A stretch of 64,000 nt of DNA from NCBI GenBank assembly GCA_036388415.1, contig DASVRW010000002.1, positions 1 through 64,000 on the forward strand, in the 5' to 3' direction. This document shows positions 51,010-60,012 of this stretch, in pieces; position 1 is the first letter of the stretch; every line of letters begins with the position of its first letter. A program made the translations under genes and the position numbers. The DNA comes from Candidatus Saccharimonadales bacterium (GTDB lineage Bacteria; Patescibacteriota; Saccharimonadia; Saccharimonadales; UBA4665). The notes under the pieces are model-generated. The model was not told the origin of the DNA and did not search any database. It was given only the letters and a program-made list of their open reading frames with translations.

Positions 51010-52257
51010 ATGGTACAACTCAAAGAGCGAAAAAGAGGGCTGTTCACGCGTCCCTGGATGATCCTGCTGTTACTGGTCGGGGCGTTTGGTCTAGGCAATG
51101 CTATTGGTACTGGCCGGCTTGATTTGCAGGGCGGTACTTCGAATTTCAAATCTGTGTCCGGCTTGCCTGAAAATCTTGATTATAAAAACGTTGAAGATCT
51201 GTACGACACGCTGCGTACCAATTACGACGGCAAACTGACTGAAGAGCAGATTCAAACTGGTCTCAAAAAGGGCCTGGCTGAAGCTACTGGTGATCCGTAC
51301 ACCGAATACTTTACCGCTGCCAAGGCCAGCGAATTTCTGGATCAGCTGAATAACTCGTTCAGTGGCATCGGCGCAGAGCTCGGTAAAGACAAAGACGACA
51401 ACATTATCATCGTTTCACCGATTGCAGGCTTTCCGGCTGAAAAGGCTGGGCTAAAGCCGCAGGATATCATATCGACGATCAACGAGACAACAACACGAAA
51501 TATGTCGATTGACGACGCCGTCAGCAAGATACGCGGCGAAAAGGGCACCAAGGTCACATTGCAGGTGGTGCGCAATAAGTCGGAGCCGCTGTCGTTCACC
51601 ATCACCCGCGACACTATCAAGATCGAAAGCGTCAAAACGGAAATGCTGGACAACAATATCGGCTATGTCCGCATCAGTACGTTTGCCGAGGACACCAGCG
51701 ATTTGATGCAGAAGGCCGCTACTGAGTTTAAGGACAAAAACGTCAAAGGAATTGTGCTCGATATGCGTGGTAACCCCGGCGGACTGCTCGATGCATCAGT
51801 AAATGTATCTGGCCAATGGCTGCCAAACGGCAAAACCATATTGCAGGAAAAGCGCGGCGGTAAAGTCGTCGTCAAGACCTATAGCTCATCCGGCCCGGCA
51901 ACACTGGACGGCATACCGACTGTCGTGCTGCTCGACCAAGGCAGCGCCTCGGCCTCAGAAATCACCGCCGGAGCGCTGAAGGACAACAAAGCAGCCTATA
52001 TCATCGGTGAAAAGAGCTACGGCAAGGGTGTCGTCCAGCAAACGCTGTGTGTGCAAGGCTACCGCCAGGATAACGGCGGCTGCAGCGCCGATATGTTGAA
52101 GGTGACGGTTGCCAGCTGGTACCGCCCGAATGGCCAAAACATCAACAACCAGGGTATCAAGCCAGACAAAGAAGTCAAACTCGACGAAGCCGTTGTTGAG
52201 GCCGGCGGCGACAACCAGAAGCAGGCCGCCATCGACTATCTGCTGTCCAATCGATAA
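51010..52257 (+). CDS. S41-family C-terminal processing protease (CtpA-like)
   Basis: The 415-residue protein has one N-terminal membrane helix (about 15-35), the N-terminal cap, a PDZ domain (about 115-205, SFSGIGAELGKD ... GFPAEKAGLKPQD) and the S41 core. The catalytic Ser is in DQGSASASEITAGAL near 315 and the Lys in GEKSYGKGVVQ near 340. GIVLDMRGNPGGLLDASV is the hallmark strand. CtpA-type proteases are known in other bacteria to limit peptidoglycan hydrolases, which suits the preceding gene. Confidence 0.94.
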   Translation: MVQLKERKRGLFTRPWMILLLLVGAFGLGNAIGTGRLDLQGGTSNFKSVSGLPENLDYKNVEDLYDTLRTNYDGKLTEEQIQTGLKKGLAEATGDPYTEYFTAAKASEFLDQLNNSFSGIGAELGKDKDDNIIIVSPIAGFPAEKAGLKPQDIISTINETTTRNMSIDDAVSKIRGEKGTKVTLQVVRNKSEPLSFTITRDTIKIESVKTEMLDNNIGYVRISTFAEDTSDLMQKAATEFKDKNVKGIVLDMRGNPGGLLDASVNVSGQWLPNGKTILQEKRGGKVVVKTYSSSGPATLDGIPTVVLLDQGSASASEITAGALKDNKAAYIIGEKSYGKGVVQQTLCVQGYRQDNGGCSADMLKVTVASWYRPNGQNINNQGIKPDKEVKLDEAVVEAGGDNQKQAAIDYLLSNR

Positions 52258-52356
52258 TCCGGCTGACTGTCGCGGCTGAAGTGTTTTGAATTGTAGTTGT
52301 CTGCTACGTGGTATAGAATAATCATTTACTATCTATATAGACGTAGAGGCAAACTT

Positions 52357-52983
52357 ATGGCACAACGCTCAGTTGTTGGCAGTATCGTACGATCGGCGCT
52401 ACCGGAATCACAGTTGATTGCAGACCGTGAATTTGTGGCACTTACGCTGAAATATAGCCGGGAAGATGAGCTGATAAACTGGGGCGATTTGATCGATCAT
52501 GCCGTAGCGTCTCTACTGCAGCCGAATCAAAAGATAACCACATACCAGACAGTAAAACATCTCGGCTGCATGACCGTGTCGATTGAAAATTCTATGCCAG
52601 TCGAGGCTGTCGACCATGAAAACGACGTCAGGCTGGCCGCCTGTGAAAGTGATCTAATTGGGATTCATCTGGGCCCAGCAAAAGGTGTGCACGACGTCCA
52701 GCGCAGTCTAGCGCAAGCGGCTGATTATATTAAAACTCACGAAAGCTTTTATGATCGGCCATATGTCGTCGGGACTACCTACGAGGAGGTCGGGGCGGCA
52801 GCTACTAGATTTGGCTTTATTCCTATGGAGCTGGCCGGATCTATCGATCCGGATTTCGAAGCAGCCTTAGCGGTCGACCACCGGGCGTATCTGGCGATCA
52901 ACGGCAAACCAGTCCATGCGCCCGAGCTCGTCGTAACCTATCTACCGACTGAAGAATTTATTGATAGATTTGAAACGAAATAA
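52357..52983 (+). CDS. Hypothetical protein (208 aa)
   Basis: The ATG at 52357 follows GTAGAGGCAAACTT and is preferred over an in-frame start 60 nt upstream. The protein is soluble and mixed alpha/beta. The segment YVVGTTYEEVGAAATRFGFIPM resembles the end of an acetyltransferase fold, but the acetyl-CoA loop is not visible. I do not assign a family. Copy 5 of the dispersed repeat begins 7 nt after the stop. Confidence 0.65.
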   Translation: MAQRSVVGSIVRSALPESQLIADREFVALTLKYSREDELINWGDLIDHAVASLLQPNQKITTYQTVKHLGCMTVSIENSMPVEAVDHENDVRLAACESDLIGIHLGPAKGVHDVQRSLAQAADYIKTHESFYDRPYVVGTTYEEVGAAATRFGFIPMELAGSIDPDFEAALAVDHRAYLAINGKPVHAPELVVTYLPTEEFIDRFETK

Positions 52984-52990
52984 GCTGAGT

Positions 52991-53119
52991 TCTGAATCTC
53001 AAAACCTCCGTCTTGAGTGGCAACCTGCGGGGTGGCCCTTAGAATTGTTTTATCCTAAGATAAAAATTGATAGGGGCGGACAGGTTGACGAGGCTCATGG
53101 GCAGGTTTTGAAATTCAGA
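52991..53119. repeat. Dispersed inverted repeat, copy 5 (reverse orientation)
   Basis: The outer arms TCTGAATCTCAAAACCT and AGGTTTTGAAATTCAGA pair at 16 of 17 positions. The core is in reverse orientation like copy 3. It sits in the gap before pyrG. Confidence 0.9.
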
Positions 53120-53219
53120 TTACAATAAGTTGTCACCTGCGTGTCGCAGAATGCGGATTTTGGTCTAATTTGTTGATCCATGCTACTATTTAACTATAAA
53201 TAAGGGGAAGGTGAGAAGC

Positions 53220-54842
53220 GTGGCGACAAAGCCGACGAAGTATATCTTTGTAACTGGTGGTGTGCTTTCCGGGCTCGGCAAGGGTATCACCGCCGCTTCT
53301 ATCGGAAATCTCTTGAAGGCCCGCGGGCTGAAGGTCAACATACAGAAGTGTGACCCGTATCTAAATGTCGATGCCGGGACGCTCAATCCCCGCGAACATG
53401 GCGAATGCTTCGTTACCAAAGACGGCGCTGAGACAGATCTGGACCTGGGGCACTATGAACGCTTCCTGGACGAGGAACTGACGCAGTCCAGCAGCCTGAT
53501 GAGCGGCCGCGTCCTACTGAAGGTAATCGAAGATGAACGTGCCGGTAAATACCAGGGACGCAGCGTGCAGATCATTCCACAGGTCACTCAGGCTATCCAG
53601 GGCGAGATAATCAAAGCTGGCAAAGGCTATGACGTGCATATCGTCGAAATCGGCGGTACCGTCGGTGATTATGAATCACTGAGTTTTATCGAAGCTATCC
53701 GCGAACTCGGTATGAAGGTGGGCCTGGCCAACTGCCTGTACGTCCATGTGGTGTACTTGCCGTACCTGAACACCAGCAAAGAGATCAAAACCAAACCGGC
53801 TCAAAACTCATTCCGCGAAATTCGTGGGCTTGGAATCAGTCCGGATATTTTGGTTGCCCGCAGCGAAGAACCGGCCCCTGTCAGTGTCAAATCAAAACTC
53901 AGTTTATACTGCGGTGTCTCCGAAGAGGCGATTGCGCTGCTGCCAAACGCCAAGAGTATATATGAAGTACCCCTGACACTGGAAGACACTGGTATTACCG
54001 ACGTCCTTTGCCGCCGGCTCGCACTAAGCACCGGCCATCCTGACGGCCATTTGGCTGCCTGGCGCGAAATGACAGCTCGGGCGACAGGCGAGCGAACGCA
54101 CAGTGTCAAAGTTGGCGTTATCGCCAAATACCTCGATAATCAGGACACTTACATGTCCGTGTTTGAGGCGCTGCGCTCAGCTGCCTGGGCCAACGACGCC
54201 AACATCACTATTGACTGGATTGATGCTGAAGCGCTCGGTAAGTCTGCCGATGTATCCAAGAAGCTGGCGGCGTATGACGGCGTGGTCGTGCCTGGTGGCT
54301 TTGGCAGCCGCGGTGTCGATGGCAAGATCAAAGCCGCGCAGTATGCGCTGACCAACAAATTACCGTACCTCGGGCTGTGTTATGGCCTGCATATGGCAGT
54401 TATTGCCGCCGCCCGTAACGCTGGCCTGAGAGACGCTAACACGACTGAGGTCGACCCGGATACCAAGCATGCAGTTATCGGCACTATGGACGGCCAGAAG
54501 GGCAAGGAAAACACCGGCGGCACGATGCGCCTTGGTAATTATAACTGCGACCTGGCAGCGGGCAGCATGGCGGCGACAATCTATGGAGCTAAGCACATTG
54601 TCGAGCGGCATCGCCACCGGTATGAATGTGCTGCGAAGTACCAGGATCAATATGAGTCATGGGGTATTCGCGCCAGCGGTATCAATCCCGACAATAAACT
54701 GGTAGAAATTATCGAAGCCGATCCGGCGCTTAAACATCCATTTTTCATGGCCAGTCAGTTTCATCCGGAGTTCAAGTCCCGGCCGACAAGGCCGCATCCG
54801 ATGTTTGATGGCTTCATTCGCTGCTTGCTCGGTACGGACTGA
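53220..54842 (+). CDS. pyrG: CTP synthase
   Basis: The enzyme makes CTP from UTP with Gln as nitrogen donor. The 540-residue protein has the N-terminal synthetase domain (KYIFVTGGVLSGLGKGITAASIGNLLKARG at the start, then KCDPYLNVDAGTL) and a class I glutamine amidotransferase domain. The latter has VPGGFGSRG near 360, LGLCYGLHMAV with the catalytic Cys near 385, and the His/Glu pair in SQFHPEFKSRP near 515. The GTG at 53220 was chosen because AAGGGGAAGGTGAG precedes it. Confidence 0.97.
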   Translation: MATKPTKYIFVTGGVLSGLGKGITAASIGNLLKARGLKVNIQKCDPYLNVDAGTLNPREHGECFVTKDGAETDLDLGHYERFLDEELTQSSSLMSGRVLLKVIEDERAGKYQGRSVQIIPQVTQAIQGEIIKAGKGYDVHIVEIGGTVGDYESLSFIEAIRELGMKVGLANCLYVHVVYLPYLNTSKEIKTKPAQNSFREIRGLGISPDILVARSEEPAPVSVKSKLSLYCGVSEEAIALLPNAKSIYEVPLTLEDTGITDVLCRRLALSTGHPDGHLAAWREMTARATGERTHSVKVGVIAKYLDNQDTYMSVFEALRSAAWANDANITIDWIDAEALGKSADVSKKLAAYDGVVVPGGFGSRGVDGKIKAAQYALTNKLPYLGLCYGLHMAVIAAARNAGLRDANTTEVDPDTKHAVIGTMDGQKGKENTGGTMRLGNYNCDLAAGSMAATIYGAKHIVERHRHRYECAAKYQDQYESWGIRASGINPDNKLVEIIEADPALKHPFFMASQFHPEFKSRPTRPHPMFDGFIRCLLGTD

Positions 54843-54878
54843 TTGCATTATAGGCATAAATAGGATAATCTCGGCAGT

Positions 54879-55289
54879 ATGGATACTACACAAAATCAGG
54901 ATTTTACTTCACCAATGCACCCTAAGCGTATTCTACTCGTCGAAGACGACGATGCGCTTGCCAATGTCTATCTTGTACGCCTGCAAGCCGAAGGCTTCGA
55001 TGTACGCCGTGTCGCCAACGGGGAGGATGCCCTCGCAACTGCGCTGAGCTATAGCCCGAATTTGGTGCTCCTCGATGTGATGATGCCCAAGGTCAGCGGC
55101 TTCGACGTGCTCGACATACTGCGTAACACGCCCGAAACGCGCAACCTGAAAATCGTCATGCTGACTGCGCTGAGCCAGGAAAGCGACCAGGCCCGCGCCA
55201 AAAGCCTCGGCGTCGACGAATACCTTGTCAAATCACAGGTTGTTATCGCTGATGTCGTTGACCGCATCAAGCAACAGTTAGTTAGTTAG
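54879..55289 (+). CDS. Single-domain response regulator (receiver only)
   Basis: The 136-residue protein is a CheY-like receiver with all key residues: the acid cluster VEDDD at 21-25, the phosphoacceptor in LLDVMMP at Asp 66, Thr 96 in MLTALS, and Lys 118 in YLVKSQ. There is no output domain, so it must act by protein contact. No kinase gene is adjacent. GATAAT ends 9 nt before the ATG. The stop codon lies within a GTTA repeat. Confidence 0.93.
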   Translation: MDTTQNQDFTSPMHPKRILLVEDDDALANVYLVRLQAEGFDVRRVANGEDALATALSYSPNLVLLDVMMPKVSGFDVLDILRNTPETRNLKIVMLTALSQESDQARAKSLGVDEYLVKSQVVIADVVDRIKQQLVS

Positions 55290-55304
55290 TTAGTTAGTTA
55301 GTTA
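55277..55304. repeat. Tetranucleotide microsatellite (GTTA)x7 across the stop codon
   Basis: Seven perfect GTTA units begin in the last codons of the response regulator gene and run 15 bp past its stop. Because the array contains TAG in all three frames, gain or loss of a unit changes only the last one to three residues. Confidence 0.9.
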
Positions 55305-55320
55305 GGCTGTACGTTATAAA

Positions 55321-55355
55321 ATATAAAACCCGCGAGATAATCGCGGGTTTTATAT
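55321..55355. terminator. Bidirectional intrinsic terminator
   Basis: A perfect 15-bp stem (ATATAAAACCCGCGA and its complement) around the loop GATAA, with A/T runs on both sides. It ends the pyrG-side transcripts and the converging rpmA operon. Confidence 0.9.
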
Positions 55356-55410
55356 GTAATCGATGCTTTAAGTTAAGTCGCTACCAAAATGTACGAGTTT
55401 AGTAGATGTG

Positions 55411-55683
55411 CTATACGACGGTAACTTCGGTGCGGCGGATGCTGCGGCCGGTGAAGCTGCGGACTTTGCGGCTTTGGAAGGCGACAACGCCGTCACGGGC
55501 GGCGTGAATCGTGAAGTTGCGGCTCAGTTTGGTGCCGTCTCCAGCACGCTTGGTCAGGCCGATCTGGCGGACGATGATTTGTCCGGTGTAGACCTTTTGG
55601 CCACCTGAAACCTTGACGCCTAAACGCTGGCCGGGTGAGTCTCTGGTATTTTTGGCGGTACCGCCAGCTTTCACGTGTGACAT
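55411..55683 (-). CDS. rpmA: Ribosomal protein L27
   Basis: The 90-residue protein matches L27 of the large subunit: MSHVKAGGTAKNTRDSPGQRLGVKVSGGQKV, then GQIIVRQIG and the closing DGVVAFQSRKVR. The N-terminal tail lacks the peptide extension that some Firmicutes cleave. It follows the Trm11-like gene by 13 bp on the same strand, so they share a transcript. Confidence 0.94.
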   Translation of the reverse strand: MSHVKAGGTAKNTRDSPGQRLGVKVSGGQKVYTGQIIVRQIGLTKRAGDGTKLSRNFTIHAARDGVVAFQSRKVRSFTGRSIRRTEVTVV

Positions 55684-55696
55684 GGAATAACCTCTT

Positions 55697-56923
55697 TTAC
55701 TTCTTTTCTAAAATGAGTAGTTCGCGGGCGGTGACTTGGTCTTCGCGGTAGTAGATCAAATCATCATGCCGGACGTGCTCAAAACTTATACGATTGTACC
55801 CCAGTTCTGCCAGTGAGTCAAGGAGCCTCAGGTGTTTGAACTGCCCGTGGCGGACTTGCCAGGCAGGCACTGCTAGGCAGAGGCGAGTGCCGGGCTGAAT
55901 TTGGGCATAGAGATTGCGCAAAAATTTGGTAATGATGAGATTACATTCGCCGATGGTCTGCTGCAGTATCTCAGGATTCGGCAGTTCGGTGAACGGTCGT
56001 CCGAGGTAGGTTTCGCAGGCCACGATATTGAATATTGGCTGCCAGGTGTGCTCGGTAGCGTCAGCGACTTCGCAGAACACCGGCTGATTTGTTACGTTAT
56101 ACGTATGGCTCAGCCATTCCAGGTTAGTCTGGGTGTATTCAATCATACGCGGCTCCAGGTCGGTCCCGTAGATATCGTAGCCCATCAAGCGAGCTTCCTG
56201 CAGGACGACGCCCGTACCGCAGAATGGATCGAGGATGCAGGCGGCGAGGGCCTGTTTGTTGGTGGGGTGGTTTGGGTCTACGACAGCTCCCGTGGGGATG
56301 ATGTGTTTGCCAGCCAGATTGATAATAATCTGTGCCAGTTTCGGCGGCAGCATGCCGACCCGGGCATCGCGTTTCGGTCTATCGCGGTCGCGTACGGTGT
56401 AGCTGTCGATATCCTGGACGTGTACCGTCTGGGCTATGATGGTTTGCTGGCCGCTGCGCACGATGACGAGTTCCCAGCCAGTTGGGCCGGTTAGATCATT
56501 GTGCAGCACGGAGGCGCTATTGAGTTCAATATCTTTGTTTGGTACCAACCGCACGGAGCGGCCGGATTTTTTGATGACTTTTTTGAGGCTAAGGCCTGTC
56601 GCCAACATGCTCTGTGTGTTGATACGAATGCCGTAGGCGCTCAGGCCGAGCTGCACTTTGCCCTCTGGTACATACTGCAAATGATCCGTGATAGTACGCA
56701 GTAAATATTTTTCTATATCGCCCCACGAGGTCGTGTTGAGAATGTTTAAGACTCGGCAGTGCTTGATGCTGCCGCCGAGACGGGCAAAATTAACATCGCC
56801 CGGCTCGACATCGAGTAGGGCGGCCGTTGATTCGACCCGGTGTACCGCAGTAGCACCGTACAGACTTTCTAGCTCCGCAATTCCAAGTGCCGGCTGTCGT
56901 CCAAGTATAAATAAGCTCTGCAT
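55697..56923 (-). CDS. Trm11-like tRNA guanosine methyltransferase
   Basis: The 408-residue protein has an N-terminal THUMP-like half (about 1-170) and a Rossmann methyltransferase half with ILDPFCGTGVVLQEARLMGYDIYGTDLEPRMIEYT (motif I and acidic loop) near 230. This arrangement is that of archaeal TrmG10/Trm11 enzymes, which make N2-methylguanosine at position 10 of tRNA. The catalytic motif, usually DPPYG, reads ACETYLGRPF here, so Asp-Pro-Pro is replaced. A DNA or rRNA target is an alternative. Confidence 0.8.
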   Translation of the reverse strand: MQSLFILGRQPALGIAELESLYGATAVHRVESTAALLDVEPGDVNFARLGGSIKHCRVLNILNTTSWGDIEKYLLRTITDHLQYVPEGKVQLGLSAYGIRINTQSMLATGLSLKKVIKKSGRSVRLVPNKDIELNSASVLHNDLTGPTGWELVIVRSGQQTIIAQTVHVQDIDSYTVRDRDRPKRDARVGMLPPKLAQIIINLAGKHIIPTGAVVDPNHPTNKQALAACILDPFCGTGVVLQEARLMGYDIYGTDLEPRMIEYTQTNLEWLSHTYNVTNQPVFCEVADATEHTWQPIFNIVACETYLGRPFTELPNPEILQQTIGECNLIITKFLRNLYAQIQPGTRLCLAVPAWQVRHGQFKHLRLLDSLAELGYNRISFEHVRHDDLIYYREDQVTARELLILEKK

Positions 56924-57022
56924 TACCTATGTAGTATACGGCATTATGGCCCATCTATGGACTGGGCGGTATTCATGAAACGGATTTAAACATAGATTCA
57001 GGAATGGTTCGCATATTTCGCG

Positions 57023-57028
57023 TATACT
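57023..57028 (+). promoter_or_regulatory. -10 box of the flippase-like gene, short leader
   Basis: TATACT ends 10 nt before the ATG at 57039. Confidence 0.5.
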
Positions 57029-57038
57029 GCATAGTATT

Positions 57039-58097
57039 ATGCCGACGACCGATGCCGCCCCAGCCAACTTTTTTGTACGGCGCTGGAAACTTATTTTAAA
57101 TATTGTCACCGTGATCGCGCTGCTTGTGCTGGTGTATGCTATTCGGGATCAGCTTGTTGAGACGATTGCCAATTTGAAGTACGTCAATTTGTGGATATTA
57201 CTGCTGATTATCCCGATTGAAGCACTCAATTATCATTCACAGGTCAAGCTGTATCAGCAGCTGTTTGCCATCGTTGGCAACAAATTATCCTACAAATTTT
57301 TGTTCAAAGCGTCTCTCGAGCTAAATTTTGTCAATCACGTGTTTCCGAGCGGTGGCGTATCTGGGATATCCTACTTCGGTCTTCGTCTCAAAAACGGGCA
57401 GGATATTACCGCTAGTAAGGCGACGCTGGTGCAGGTTATGAAAGTTGCCCTAGTCGTTCTGACATTCGAAGTGCTGCTGGTACTCGGTCTGATAATACTT
57501 GCTGCAGCCGGGAAGGCGAGCAATCTGACCATGTTTGTAACTGGATCATTGTCAACGATGCTGGTACTCGGGACCATGGCGTTTAGCTATATTATCGGCA
57601 GTAAACGTCGTATAAATAGGTTCTTTGGTGCCTTTACTAATATCGTCAATCGTTTGATTCAAATTGTCCGGCCTCGGCATCCGGAAACGATCAATGTCGA
57701 ACGGGCGCGTGATGCATTTGATGATCTGCATGAAAACTATTTATTGTTTAGAACTCATTACAACGAGCTTCGTTGGCCGGCATTCTGGGCGCTCATGACC
57801 AGCGTGACTGAGCTGGCAGCGCTATATGTCGTCTACATTGCATTCGGGGAATACGTTAATGTCGGCGCCGTCATTTTGGCATATGCCGTAGCGAACTTTG
57901 CCGGGCTTGTTTCAGTCCTGCCAGGCGGTGTTGGCATTTACGAGGCGCTGATGACGGCAGTACTGTCGGCTGGCGGCGTTCCGGCCGCCACAAGTCTGCC
58001 GGTGACGGTTATGTACCGAGTTATCAATACGCTCATCCAGGTACCGCCAGGCTATTATTTTTATCACAAAGCACTCCACGAAAAGGCACCAGGCTAA
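57039..58097 (+). CDS. Lysylphosphatidylglycerol synthase TM-region / flippase-like membrane protein
   Basis: The 352-residue protein has about eight hydrophobic segments and the family signature near the end (AVANFAGLVSVLPGGVGIYEALMTAVLS), with NHVFPSGGVSGISYFGLRL near 100. This is the membrane half of MprF/AglD-type proteins (UPF0104). No lysyl-transferase domain is attached, so a lipid flippase or glycolipid role is likelier. It precedes xseA by 3 bp. Confidence 0.88.
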   Translation: MPTTDAAPANFFVRRWKLILNIVTVIALLVLVYAIRDQLVETIANLKYVNLWILLLIIPIEALNYHSQVKLYQQLFAIVGNKLSYKFLFKASLELNFVNHVFPSGGVSGISYFGLRLKNGQDITASKATLVQVMKVALVVLTFEVLLVLGLIILAAAGKASNLTMFVTGSLSTMLVLGTMAFSYIIGSKRRINRFFGAFTNIVNRLIQIVRPRHPETINVERARDAFDDLHENYLLFRTHYNELRWPAFWALMTSVTELAALYVVYIAFGEYVNVGAVILAYAVANFAGLVSVLPGGVGIYEALMTAVLSAGGVPAATSLPVTVMYRVINTLIQVPPGYYFYHKALHEKAPG

Positions 58098-58100
58098 TGC

Positions 58101-59264
58101 ATGTTTGATGATTTGCCGGACGTGAGCGTGACGGTCAGCGAATTTGTTGACTTGTTAAATGAAACCTATGAATTTGCTTTCCCGAGTATTGTTATCAGCG
58201 GTGAGCTGGCCAATCTGCGGATCAGCAAAAACAAATGGCTGTATTTTGACTTAAAAGACGATGGCGCCAGCGTCAAGTTTTTTGGAAATGTTCATCAGCT
58301 GCCCGGCCCGCTGGAAGACGGCATGCTGCTCAATGTCCGCGGGACGCCGCACATGCACGAACTGTACGGCTTCAGCGTTAATGTGCAGTTCATACAGCCA
58401 GCTGGCAAAGGCTCGATTCGCCGTGCGGCGGAGCTGCTGCAGGCAAAGCTGCAGGCCGAAGGCTTGTTTGACGACAGCCGCAAGCGGTCGCTGCCATATC
58501 CACCGCGGCGCATCGGCCTGATTACTTCAGCCCAGTCAGCGGCTTATGCCGATTTTATAAAAATTTTGGGAGCCCGCTGGGGTGGGCTTGCTATCGAGCT
58601 GATTGACGTGCAGGTACAGGGTGAGGCAGCGCCAGCACAGATCATAGCTGCGATTGATACCTTCAATGAAACTGCCGATCCGCCGGAAATACTCGTGATG
58701 ATCCGAGGCGGTGGCAGTGCTGATGATTTAGCGACCTGGAGTCACGAGCATGTTACCAGGGCAGTCGCTGGCAGCCGGGTGCCGACGCTCGTGGCTATTG
58801 GTCACGAAATTGATACAAGCCTGGCTGAACTGGCGGCTGACAGCCGTGCCAGCACTCCAAGTAACGCCGCCGAGCTGCTGACACCGGATAAAAAAGTAGT
58901 GCTCCAAACCCTCTCTACGTTATCGGAAGAGCTGTATGACGCGGTGCAAGATCGTATACACGATGAACGGACAGCGCATGAACATATTTTGGGGGATCTT
59001 ACCCGAGCCATCACTGGCAGGCTGCAGTGGCACCGAGACCAGCTGGACAGCACTCGCGCGTTGCTTGCAGTACTCAGCCCGGACGCCGCGCTGAAGCGCG
59101 GCTACGCTATCGTACGCGACGCTCGCCACAAGGCGCTGCAGACGACGAGCAGCTCAGATCTGCCGGCGGTCGGTGATATAGTACATATAGAATTACTGCA
59201 CTCGCAGTTAAGCGCGGCAATAACCAGTGTTCAGACACTGCAACGAACAGGAGAAACGAAATGA
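58101..59264 (+). CDS. xseA: Exodeoxyribonuclease VII large subunit
   Basis: The 387-residue protein has the N-terminal OB fold (ISGELANLRISKNKWLYFDLKD) and the catalytic region RIGLITSAQSAAYADF near 137. MIRGGGSADDLATW (R-G-G-G-S motif) is near 200 and VAIGHEIDTSLAELAADSRASTPSNAAEL near 235. It is shorter than the 450-residue E. coli protein, mainly in the coiled-coil part. With XseB it degrades single-stranded DNA to short pieces. The stop overlaps the xseB start (ATGA). Confidence 0.96.
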   Translation: MFDDLPDVSVTVSEFVDLLNETYEFAFPSIVISGELANLRISKNKWLYFDLKDDGASVKFFGNVHQLPGPLEDGMLLNVRGTPHMHELYGFSVNVQFIQPAGKGSIRRAAELLQAKLQAEGLFDDSRKRSLPYPPRRIGLITSAQSAAYADFIKILGARWGGLAIELIDVQVQGEAAPAQIIAAIDTFNETADPPEILVMIRGGGSADDLATWSHEHVTRAVAGSRVPTLVAIGHEIDTSLAELAADSRASTPSNAAELLTPDKKVVLQTLSTLSEELYDAVQDRIHDERTAHEHILGDLTRAITGRLQWHRDQLDSTRALLAVLSPDAALKRGYAIVRDARHKALQTTSSSDLPAVGDIVHIELLHSQLSAAITSVQTLQRTGETK

Positions 59265-59512
59265 CCAAATCACGCACAGCTCCCGCATCAGATGCGAGCC
59301 AGCCCGACTACACGGAGCTGAGCCAAGAACTCGCCGTTGTCATGGAAAAGCTCGAACAGGGCGGGTTAGACGTTGATGCTGCGGTGGCTTGCTACGACCG
59401 CGGACTGCAAATCGTTGCGCTACTCGAAGCACATTTGTTACATGCCGAAAACCGCGTCAGCGAACTGAAGGCAACGCTCGGTGATCTCGATGACGCAAGC
59501 GAAGAAGAGTAG
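59261..59512 (+). CDS. xseB: Exodeoxyribonuclease VII small subunit
   Basis: The 83-residue protein has the helical XseB pattern: YTELSQELAVVMEKLEQGGLDVDAAVACYDRGLQIVALLEAHLLHAENRV. Several copies bind the coiled coil of XseA. It is translationally coupled to xseA by the ATGA overlap. Confidence 0.95.
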   Translation: MTKSRTAPASDASQPDYTELSQELAVVMEKLEQGGLDVDAAVACYDRGLQIVALLEAHLLHAENRVSELKATLGDLDDASEEE

Positions 59513-59520
59513 GGCGCCGT

Positions 59521-60009
59521 ATGCAGTTGATACTAATCGTCGGTGGTTTGCTGGCATTTTGTTTTGGTTTTGTGCTGCTGTACGGCGCACCGTATTTGCC
59601 GACGCTCAGCAAACAGGTCGAAACAGCTCTTGACCTAGTAGATCTGCAGCCTGGCGACACGCTGCTTGAGCTGGGCTGCGGTGACGGTAAGATACTCATA
59701 GCCGCTGCCGCCAGAGGCTGGAATGTAGTCGGCTATGAATTGAATCCTCTGCTGGCGCTGATCGCTTGGCTGCGTACCCGTCGCTACCACAAACAGGTGC
59801 GAATCGTTTGTGGTAACTTCTGGAGCCGCGAATGGCCGGAAGCCCAGGGAATATTTGTATTTTTACTTGATAAATATATGGTGCGGCTGGATACAAAAAT
59901 TGCGCAACTACCGACGCGTCCAATCAAACTTGTCAGCTTTGCGTTCCAAATCCCAAACAAGACACCTGCAACCAGCCGGAGCGGCGTATATCTCTATGAA
60001 TATAAATAA
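59521..60009 (+). CDS. Membrane-anchored class I methyltransferase
   Basis: The 162-residue protein starts with one hydrophobic helix (about 3-22), then a short SAM-binding Rossmann core with LLELGCGDGKILIAAAARGWNVVGYELNP (motif I and the acidic loop) near 50. The chain is too short for an additional substrate domain. It lies 8 bp after xseB and ends 3 nt before copy 6 of the dispersed repeat. The substrate is unknown; similar small anchored methyltransferases are common as solitary genes. Confidence 0.82.
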   Translation: MQLILIVGGLLAFCFGFVLLYGAPYLPTLSKQVETALDLVDLQPGDTLLELGCGDGKILIAAAARGWNVVGYELNPLLALIAWLRTRRYHKQVRIVCGNFWSREWPEAQGIFVFLLDKYMVRLDTKIAQLPTRPIKLVSFAFQIPNKTPATSRSGVYLYEYK

Positions 60010-60012
60010 ATC

